Shown piece after piece: positions 5,537 through 7,216 of a DNA stretch of 7,216 nucleotides (positions within the stretch are counted from its first letter, which is position 1; every line of letters begins with the position of its first letter). The notes under the pieces are model-generated. The model worked only from the letters and a program-made list of their open reading frames with translations, did not search any database and was not told the DNA's origin. The translations under genes and the position numbers were made by a program. The stretch comes from an uncultured Ruminococcus sp. (GTDB lineage: Bacteria > Bacillota > Clostridia > Oscillospirales > Acutalibacteraceae). The stretch is taken from contig CACXGH010000206.1 in the NCBI GenBank assembly GCA_902767175.1, forward strand, positions 1 to 7,216, given 5' to 3'.

Positions 5537-6144
5537 TGAGAACAGCAAGAAGAATAACTGTCATTGCAGCATTGTGCTTTGTTTTAACGGGAATTATACT
5601 TATGATATGCGGTGCGGGTATGGCAGGCTTTAAAATAGAGAAGCTTTTCAATGACGACAGAAAAAGAAACAGTATAGAGATAAAGCAGAAATTTGACAGT
5701 GTTGATGTAAATGCCGCTATCGACAATATAGAGTTTATTCCGTCTGAGGACAGCACAAGCACTATTGAGCTGTATGAAAGCTCACGCTCATATTATGATG
5801 TAAGGGTAGAGGATAACACGCTGAAAATCAGCTATAAGAATGATAAGAAGTGGTACGAATATCTGAGCTTCGGCTCATTTACTGCCCGTGATATCAAGGT
5901 GCTTATTCCTGCAGGAAAGTACTTGAGCATAAAGGCTCAGACAGGAATCGGCAATATAACCATTCCTGAAAGCTTCAAGGCGGACATTATCGAAACAAGC
6001 ACAGGAATAGGAAATATTAAAGCGCCTAAGGCTGCGGAGCATACTAATATAAATTCAGGTATAGGCGATATAACCGTACCAAAGAGTGAGATCTCGGAAA
6101 ATGCTGAGATTAGCACGGGTATAGGACAAGTAAACAGAAGATAA
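5536..6144 (+). CDS. DUF4097-type membrane-anchored beta-helix repeat protein, short form
   Basis: Protein of 202 residues with one N-terminal membrane anchor (about 8-31) and an extracytoplasmic repeat region. Residues 45-130 carry DUF4097-like strands (SIEIKQKFDSVDVNAAIDNIEFIPS; RVEDNTLKISYKNDKKW; RDIKVLIPAGKYLSIKAQ). Four imperfect coils follow: TGIGNITIP (136-144), TGIGNIKAP (156-164), SGIGDITVP (174-182) and TGIGQV (194-199), with a period of 18-20 residues. This is the signature of the short right-handed beta-helix ('putative adhesin') family. The protein stops at the fourth coil with QVNRR, shorter than many relatives; nothing in frame or shifted continues the repeats, so it looks like a natural end rather than a frameshift. 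AGGAGG (5521-5526) precedes the ATG by 9 bases, and start and upstream stop share one base (TGATG). Function unknown; context suggests an envelope sensor or effector under PadR control. Confidence 0.87.
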   Translation: MRTARRITVIAALCFVLTGIILMICGAGMAGFKIEKLFNDDRKRNSIEIKQKFDSVDVNAAIDNIEFIPSEDSTSTIELYESSRSYYDVRVEDNTLKISYKNDKKWYEYLSFGSFTARDIKVLIPAGKYLSIKAQTGIGNITIPESFKADIIETSTGIGNIKAPKAAEHTNINSGIGDITVPKSEISENAEISTGIGQVNRR

Positions 6145-6172
6145 AAAATGAACCGATATATTTAATTGATCA

Positions 6173-6201
6173 TTGAAAAAGTCTGCTTTGTGTGGTATTA
6201 T
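6173..6201 (+). promoter_or_regulatory. Sigma-A promoter of the cyclophilin gene
   Basis: TTGAAA (6173-6178), 17-base spacer, TATTAT (6196-6201). The bases before the -10 read TGTGG, an extended -10. Predicted start is near 6208, about 43 bases before the chosen ATG. No terminator is visible between the DUF4097 stop (6144) and this promoter, so read-through from upstream is also possible. Confidence 0.75.
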
Positions 6202-6234
6202 ATGATGTATAGTTGATTTGAATAAAAATTATAT

Positions 6235-6242
6235 GGAAAGGA
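6235..6242 (+). promoter_or_regulatory. Ribosome binding site that decides the cyclophilin start
   Basis: GGAAAGGA ends 8 bases before the ATG at 6251. Upstream in-frame TTG at 6218 and ATG at 6233 lack a comparable site, and 6218 lies only about 10 bases from the predicted transcription start. Confidence 0.65.
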
Positions 6243-6250
6243 AATATGTT

Positions 6251-7066
6251 ATGGCAAGAAAAATCAAAATCAAAAAGCAGGCAAAACCAAGCAATGAAGG
6301 AAAAATCATACTTATCACAACAGGTATTATCCTCGGTGTGATAGCTGTCTTTCTGATTGTACTTGCGATAGTACAGAACGTCAATAAGGACAGCAATGAG
6401 GAGACTGCCTCAAAAACACAAACCTCGGTAACCGATGTATCTTCTGACACTCAGTCCTCTGAAGGCTCTGCGGACGAAACCTCTGCCGGTATGGAACAGC
6501 TTATGAATCCCGAATTCCTCAAGTCGGTAACAATTGATACATCAAAGATCTATTACGCTGATATAGATGTCAGGGATTACGGTAAGATAACCGTTGAATT
6601 GGACTATAACAACGCTCCGCTGACTGCAAGGAATTTTATCTACCTTGCTCAGTCGGGCTTCTATGACGGACTTACATTCCATAGAATTATGGAAGGATTT
6701 ATGATTCAGGGAGGTGATCCTCTCGGTACAGGAACCGGAGGCTCTGAGAACAATATCTATGGTGAATTCTCTGCAAACGGTTATGATAAGAATACTCTCT
6801 CTCATACAAGAGGCGTTATCTCAATGGCAAGAAATTCCTATGATATGAACAGTGCAAGCTCACAGTTCTTTATCGTACAGTCCGATGCTCATACGTCTGC
6901 ACTTGACGGCAATTATGCAGCCTTCGGTAAGGTAACAGAGGGTATGGAAATAGTTGATGCTATTGCAGCGGCAGCTGAGCCTACCGATGACAACGGTACT
7001 ATTCCTTCCGATCAGCAGCCCGTTATCAACTCTGTAAAGATCCGCACCACAGATATTATCACCTGA
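6251..7066 (+). CDS. Membrane-anchored cyclophilin-type peptidyl-prolyl cis-trans isomerase
   Basis: Extracytoplasmic folding catalyst of 271 residues from the chosen start. A Lys-rich start (MARKIKIKKQAK) and one hydrophobic helix (about 18-42) make a signal anchor; no lipobox cysteine is present. A Ser/Thr/Asp/Glu linker (45-90) then leads to a cyclophilin domain (about 100-267). Catalytic-pocket motifs are present: FHRIMEGFMIQGGD (143-156) with the catalytic Arg145, Phe150, Met151 and Gln153, then GVISMARN (188-195), SSQFFIV (203-209) and LDGNYAAFGKV (218-228). Relative to human cyclophilin A, the Trp121 position is Ala217 and the His126 position is Tyr222, so weak cyclosporin binding is expected, as in many bacterial enzymes. 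It probably helps fold proteins outside the membrane. Own promoter and terminator suggest a monocistronic unit. Confidence 0.95.
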   Translation: MARKIKIKKQAKPSNEGKIILITTGIILGVIAVFLIVLAIVQNVNKDSNEETASKTQTSVTDVSSDTQSSEGSADETSAGMEQLMNPEFLKSVTIDTSKIYYADIDVRDYGKITVELDYNNAPLTARNFIYLAQSGFYDGLTFHRIMEGFMIQGGDPLGTGTGGSENNIYGEFSANGYDKNTLSHTRGVISMARNSYDMNSASSQFFIVQSDAHTSALDGNYAAFGKVTEGMEIVDAIAAAAEPTDDNGTIPSDQQPVINSVKIRTTDIIT

Positions 7067-7093
7067 TAATACGGCGGACGGATAATCCATGCA

Positions 7094-7126
7094 AAAAGCC
7101 GATGAAGCTAATTATCATCGGCTTTT
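7094..7126 (+). terminator. Rho-independent terminator after the cyclophilin gene
   Basis: A 9-bp stem AGCCGATGA (7097-7105) with TCATCGGCT (7115-7123) is extended by three A-T pairs and closes a 9-base loop. It is followed by TTTTATTGTG. A-run and T-run flank both sides, so it could act in both directions. It lies 27 bases past the stop. Confidence 0.88.
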
Positions 7127-7150
7127 ATTGTGTATAACAAGCGTCGATGT

Positions 7151-7216
7151 CCCCCGCCTCTAAAGGCGGCGGGTGCCATACGTCCGTCGGTGGCGGGTTA
7201 AAATCCCCCACCGACG
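7151..7216. repeat. Two GC-rich bulged hairpins at right edge, possible IS200/IS605-type end
   Basis: Hairpin 1 (7151-7173): CCC plus CCGCCT (7151-7159) pairs with AGGCGG (7164-7169) and GGG (7171-7173), with C7170 bulged. Hairpin 2 (7185-7216): CGTCGGTGG (7185-7193) plus GGG (7195-7197) pairs with CCC plus CCACCGACG (7205-7216), with C7194 bulged and a 7-base AT loop. Both stems carry one unpaired base, as do the subterminal palindromes of IS200/IS605 elements. No transposase is inside the window and hairpin 2 ends exactly at the edge, so the assignment is tentative; a chromosomal palindromic repeat is the alternative. Confidence 0.5.

Noticed and set aside
5941..6141. Tandem DNA repeat or CRISPR-like array in the DUF4097 gene
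   Set aside because: The repeats are protein-level beta-helix coils with diverged codons and no identical repeat-spacer structure.
6218..6250. Upstream TTG start for the cyclophilin, adding 11 residues
   Set aside because: The TTG lies about 10 bases from the predicted transcription start without a ribosome site, while ATG at 6251 has GGAAAGGA at good spacing and begins the basic signal-anchor head.

Overview
The window looks like part of the chromosome of a low-to-moderate GC Firmicute of class Clostridia, most likely an Oscillospiraceae/Ruminococcus-type gut anaerobe. This is an inference from AGGAGG-type ribosome binding sites, consensus sigma-A promoters with 17-bp spacers, heavy AGA/AGG/ATA codon use, and the families present (PadR, HAAS/DUF1700, DUF4097, LytTR, DUF3021). 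No rRNA, tRNA, CRISPR array or intact transposase gene is visible.

Layout from left to right. Positions 1-122 are a palindrome-rich intergenic end. A monocistronic Ser/Asp-rich lipoprotein gene (123-1298, minus) has its own consensus promoter. Positions 1299-1560 hold that promoter, a terminator for the operon to the right, and nested inverted repeats that could fold as a three-way-junction RNA. Positions 1561-4237 (minus) are a tightly coupled four-gene operon, transcribed in the order LytTR regulator, DUF3021 four-helix membrane protein, ABC ATPase, ABC-2 permease. A 365-bp gene-free region (4238-4602) separates it from a divergent plus-strand operon (4603-6144) of PadR repressor, HAAS/DUF1700 membrane protein and a short DUF4097 repeat protein. 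A separately promoted, membrane-anchored cyclophilin (6251-7066) follows and ends in a strong terminator. The right edge (7151-7216) carries two GC-rich bulged hairpins that resemble IS200/IS605 ends or a palindromic repeat.

How the genes may work together. The two central operons are envelope-facing regulatory modules set back to back. In one, a LytTR DNA-binding protein is paired with a small membrane protein (the architecture called a LytTR regulatory system) and drives a DrrAB/CcmA-like exporter. In the other, a stand-alone PadR is paired with a HAAS-domain membrane protein and an envelope-anchored beta-helix protein. PadR probably represses its own operon: a TACT/AGTA inverted-repeat cluster lies across its -35 and -10 boxes. 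The lipoprotein and the cyclophilin are also extracytoplasmic, so all nine genes relate to membrane, envelope or export. No part is a wholly unknown system. The points most worth testing are the pairing of the two modules, the PadR operator, the structured intergenic segment at 1436-1549, and the right-end hairpins.
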